Shown here piece by piece: positions 60,606 to 64,000 of a DNA stretch of 64,000 nt (positions are counted from its first letter, which is position 1; the number at the start of each line of letters is the position of its first letter). Where the stretch lies: positions 375,478-439,477 of the forward strand of contig WMCF01000009.1 in assembly GCA_009792885.1 (NCBI GenBank), written 5' to 3'. Below the pieces are notes generated by a model, which worked only from the letters and a program-made list of their open reading frames with translations, was not told where the DNA came from and did no database searches. The stretch is from Eremophila alpestris peregrina (Eukaryota > Chordata > Aves > Passeriformes > Alaudidae). Made by a program: the position numbers and the translations under genes.

Positions 60606-62135
60606 AAAGGTATGAGATTTCCTTTCCTAGACATTTGCAGTTTTATTTGCTTGGGGGGCCATTGTAAGGAAGTTATGACAGTAACTAAGCATTTGAACTG
60701 CTGTCCATGCTGTTAGGCGAGATGAGCAGTTTACTCAGGTCAGCTGGGGTAAATTTTGCCCAACATACTTATTCATAACGAAATCTCTAGTGAGCTGAAA
60801 GAGTCTTTTCAGTCCCCATCTAGAATCTCATTTTGTTTGTGGTCATGAAGGCTTGGGAGACTAGAGGAAGTCATTATGCTTAAACACACAGGTAGTACAC
60901 GTTTAATTTTTTGTTTCCTTGGTAGACTGCCTCATCTATGCCATTTCTTAAGCTCAGAGGTTCATTTATCCACATGTGACCTGCAGTCCCCTCCCATATC
61001 CCCCTCCCTACACCATTATCAAGCAGACAGTGCCCATTGGCAGCACACAAAGTGGAGCAGGTGCTGACTGAATGCAAAAAAAGAAATTGCCTTCCCAGTT
61101 GCACAAAATAGAGCTGAACAAAAATAGAACAGCACCCATCACCTGGTATATTTACCCTTGCTGTGTACTGCTGGCCTTTGGAGGAAGTGCTTGTGTGTCA
61201 GAGAAGTACTGGTTTGATCCCACTTTTTCCCTATCTGGCATACTCCCATGGAAGATTTAAGTTAACTGTTCAAAAATATACTTTGTGCAGAGAGTAATCA
61301 GTATATTATATGCAGAAAGAACAATTGATTTATGTGGGGTTTGCTTCATTTGTAAGAACCATAGTGAAAAAATGTAGAATAATCATTGCTTGATCAAGAC
61401 ATAGCTCCGTCATCCAGGTTTTCCTCACTGTTGGTGAGGTCCTGTTCAGCTGTGCATTTGGAAAGCATTCTGGATGACCCATGGTTATGGCAAATGCTCT
61501 GTGGTCCCCTTGCCAGGCACTGTATTGCCATAAAAAAATTCACTCCAAACTTCCTAATGCAAGGCATGGAATATAATTTGTGTCAGGCAACCTACATATT
61601 GTGTTAAAAGGAGACCATGAGAACAAGAGCCAAAAGCTGAGAGATTTTTGTGATAAAAGACTAGGACCAAGGCAGCTACTCGTAAATACACTGTATAAAG
61701 AGGCACATCCGTATTTATCTACAAATTTTACAGTGTACAAAAGAACACTTATAAAATGTGCAAGTGTGATGTGCATGCAGAGTACTGAGTGTTTCTAACA
61801 CATTGATTTACTATACCATTTGAAAATAGTTTCCCAGTAATGGATCTGAATTGTTAGTGATGATTTTAGAATTCAATAGGAATGAAGACAGGACTTGGTC
61901 TCTTTATTCTCTTATGAGTAGCACACCACATTAGAAGTGATCACCTGTCTTGTGGCATTCTGCAGTGGGCCAGTGGCACAGCATGTTCAATACAAAGAAT
62001 GCACAGACCAAAGTTATTTCATACTCTCCAGCTTCCCAGCTGTGTTCACAAGTCTTACATTTATGTGTACATATTCTTTTAAGAGGTACTACTTGCTTGA
62101 TTTTTATTTCCTGAGCAGTTAATGCCCTGATGTAA

Positions 62136-62158
62136 ACACACACACACACACACACACA
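62136..62158. repeat. (CA)n microsatellite
   Basis: A perfect run of about 11 AC units, followed by TACACA. On the minus strand it gives a cysteine/valine tract in a spurious frame (61931-62182). Confidence 0.95.
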
Positions 62159-62511
62159 TACACAAAAAGCTTTATCCAGCACGTTTATAATTTATGAAAG
62201 TTCAGGTAACTTTAAAAATATTGTCCCACATTTTGTCTAGTTAAAAACTACTTCACAGAGACAGAAATTGCAAATGAGTCTTTCATAATGCTTAACAACA
62301 AGCATCCGAATCATCTGTTCGATGCAGTTTTTGGGAAATTTGGGGCTCTCAGATCAGGTGTACTGAAGAGACTGTCAGTTGTTAGCCTCAAGCAAGTGAT
62401 GTTGGATAATCAGAGACAAAGGTCAGGAACCAATCGCTGCGCAAACAGAGGGTTAGCTCTATTTTCTCAACTTATATCTCCAAATCTTGCACAAATGCTG
62501 AGAAGGAAATT

Positions 62512-63081
62512 CAGCACTGCCAAGCCTGACACTAAATTATACTCCTAAGCGCCTCATATGCACATTTTTAAAATACCTTTAGGGAAAGTTCCTTCACCAG
62601 TTCCCTGGGCAGTCTGTGCTACTGCTTGGCAGCTCTTTCAGTGAAGAAATTTTTCCTAATATCTTGCTAAACCTCCCCTGGTGCATCTCCTCTTATCTGG
62701 TCTCTTGTTACTTGGGAGAAGACGCCGACAGCTGCCTGGCTACTCCTCCCATGGAGTTGTAGAGACTGATAAGGTCTCCCCTAAGTATCCTTTGTTCCGG
62801 GCTAAAAACCGTCAGTTTCCTCAGCTGCTCCTCATAAGACTTGTGCTCCAGACCCTTCCCCAGTCTGCTTTGTCCTTCTCTGGATTCATTTCAGCACCAC
62901 AAAGTCTTTTTTGATGCGAGGGGCCCAAAACTGAACACAGGATTCAAGTGTAGTCTCACTAGTGCTGAGTACAGGGGATCAGTCTCTGTCCTGGTCTGGC
63001 TGGCCATACTACTGCTGACACAGGCCAGACTGGAACTGGCTTTCTTGATCACATGGACACACTGGGAACTCATATTCCTCA
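62512..63081 (-). mobile_element. CR1 LINE fragment, minus strand, about 570 bp
   Basis: Read on the plus strand, this is the reverse complement of the ORF2 C-terminus and proximal 3' untranslated region of CR1. CACTGCCAAGCCTGACAC lies at the left, the reversed TTCCCTGGGCAGTCTGTG block follows, and the NMSQQ-type start of the C-terminal region is at the right. The final terminal repeat is missing on the left, and the element stops abruptly at about 63081. It covers the same part of CR1 as 57.90-58.47 kb in the opposite orientation. Confidence 0.93.
62581..63081 (-). pseudogene. CR1 ORF2 C-terminal remnant, minus strand
   Basis: Minus-strand translation within 62891-63081 reads MSSQCVHVIKKASSSLACV and then PLYSALVRLHLNP, which is colinear with the C-terminal portion of CR1 ORF2. 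Downstream on the minus strand the similarity continues in other frames, so frameshifts and stops interrupt it. The catalytic RT core is not included. Plus-strand frames at 62681-62914 and 62841-63113 are antisense shadows. Confidence 0.88.
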
Positions 63082-64000
63082 ACGAACCACTGGTGGGAGA
63101 GAAAAGAGGATAATGTTTTGGGCAAAACTGGATTCCAAGTTCAGAGTTCCTTGGAATAGCATTTTTAAAATTATTATTATTGTTAATTTTTTTTCTTTCC
63201 AATGTTAGAAAGCGCTTTCAGCTATTTAAATTTGTTTTTCTACCATTGTTGTCACAAACACTAGCCTAGAAGAAGCTGGAGAATGCACCTTGTATATGCA
63301 AAAAAAAAGGTAGTAAGGTCAAAAAAGGTAGAGTTACATATATAAATATTCACCCCAAAACTCAGTTTAACCTTCTCCTTTCCACAATCAACCTATACCA
63401 TCCATACTTTTAAAATATTCCTTACCATGAAAACAAAGATCAGCTTAAGCAAAGTTGATGGCAGCAGAGATCAGCAGGAGAGGAGATGGAGCACAGTATA
63501 CTGAACACAGAATTTTATTCAGAAAATGAGAAAAGATACTGCCTTTGGGAACTAACATGACACACAACCAAATTGCAATGGAAAAAGAGCATCTCATCCA
63601 CTCTCTTTCTTGGCAACATTTTGGTAGCTTTTTTCTTAAATAGGTCCACCTGTTTTTTTTGCAGTTATCAGCTCATTTTCAGAGCAGAAGCCAATGATTT
63701 CTCCGCAACTCAATTTTACATCCACATCCACCAGTCATGGGAGAGAGAGCTCATCTGCCTTGGGATATGCCAGGTATTAGTTCTTCCAGTTATATTATTT
63801 TGTTGAATAAAGAATAAATACAGTGAAAGTCTCCTCTATGGTGTTCAGGGGTGAACATTAGTACATTACACTCTGCTCATTTCCTCAGAGAGGGTAACCT
63901 TCTTTTCTTTGTTAAATTGTCCAATTGCAGTTTGAACTCCCATTTCACGCATTTGCAGAGCAGATCCACTGCTTTTTCTGTTCTCATTTGTTTCAGTTTC
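63082..64000. other. Unique non-coding DNA to window end
   Basis: No gene or repeat was recognised beyond short A runs. A 77-codon plus frame at 63573-63806 matches nothing known. Confidence 0.55.

Larger units (their letters stand above)
58542..62511. other. Unique non-coding DNA between inverted CR1 copies
   Basis: About 4 kb with no recognised gene. It holds a poly(T) tract, an A/purine-rich tract and a (CA)n array, listed separately. The 96-codon plus frame at 58995-59285 and opposing frames at 61.4-61.8 kb match nothing known. Confidence 0.55.

Noticed and set aside
62136..62158. Tandem arrays as a possible CRISPR or satellite
   Set aside because: These are simple dinucleotide to pentanucleotide microsatellites without spacers, in a vertebrate genome.
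1..64000. tRNA, rRNA and snRNA genes
   Set aside because: No tRNA B-box (GGTTCGAATCC type), cloverleaf or recognisable structural RNA segment was found on either strand by eye. A covariance-model search would be needed to exclude small RNAs.

Overview
The window looks like a stretch of a bird chromosome. It is AT-rich, its recognisable interspersed repeats are almost all CR1 (chicken repeat 1) non-LTR retrotransposon fragments, and several of these end in the diagnostic ATTCTATG-type 3' repeat. A low repeat density in which CR1 dominates is typical of avian genomes. Another sauropsid cannot be excluded from the sequence alone. There are no prokaryotic features such as operons, Shine-Dalgarno sites or CRISPR arrays.

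I could not identify any protein-coding gene. The longest open frames (up to 159 codons) are about what chance gives in 64 kb of this composition. Several of them come from simple repeats, and others lie inside or antisense to CR1. The window is best read as a gene desert or the inside of very long introns. A few short intervals with good splice signals are recorded as candidate exons. Such pseudoexons are common in vertebrate non-coding DNA, so confidence in each is low.

Layout. 0-9.5 kb: unique DNA with a poly(A) tract at 3.8 kb, a GC-richer block at 4.5-5.2 kb behind a good splice acceptor, and a candidate minus-strand exon at 6.75 kb. 9.5-15.5 kb: two CR1 fragments in opposite orientations and an AT dinucleotide array. 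15.5-26.5 kb: unique DNA and a CTAT/TA compound microsatellite. 26.57-27.04 kb: a long polypyrimidine microsatellite and a GT-rich stretch. 27.66-28.06 kb: a candidate cis-regulatory element followed by a short CR1 3' end and a candidate minus-strand exon (28.7 kb). 32.32-32.37 kb: a 50-N assembly gap. 32.4-44.9 kb: unique DNA with a 24-nt candidate microexon, a G-quadruplex motif and CR1 remnants. 44.9-56.6 kb: unique DNA with two candidate regulatory blocks (47.4-47.8 kb; 51.49-51.84 kb, the latter CpG-dense with a CTCF-like motif). 56.6-64 kb: three CR1 copies, two of which form a roughly 570-bp inverted pair 4 kb apart.

No undescribed gene system is visible. The observations most worth checking are the CpG-dense block with divergent CTCF-like motifs (49.6-51.8 kb), the candidate regulatory block at 27.7-28.0 kb, the inverted CR1 pair and the candidate exons. 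All of them need alignment or transcript data to settle.
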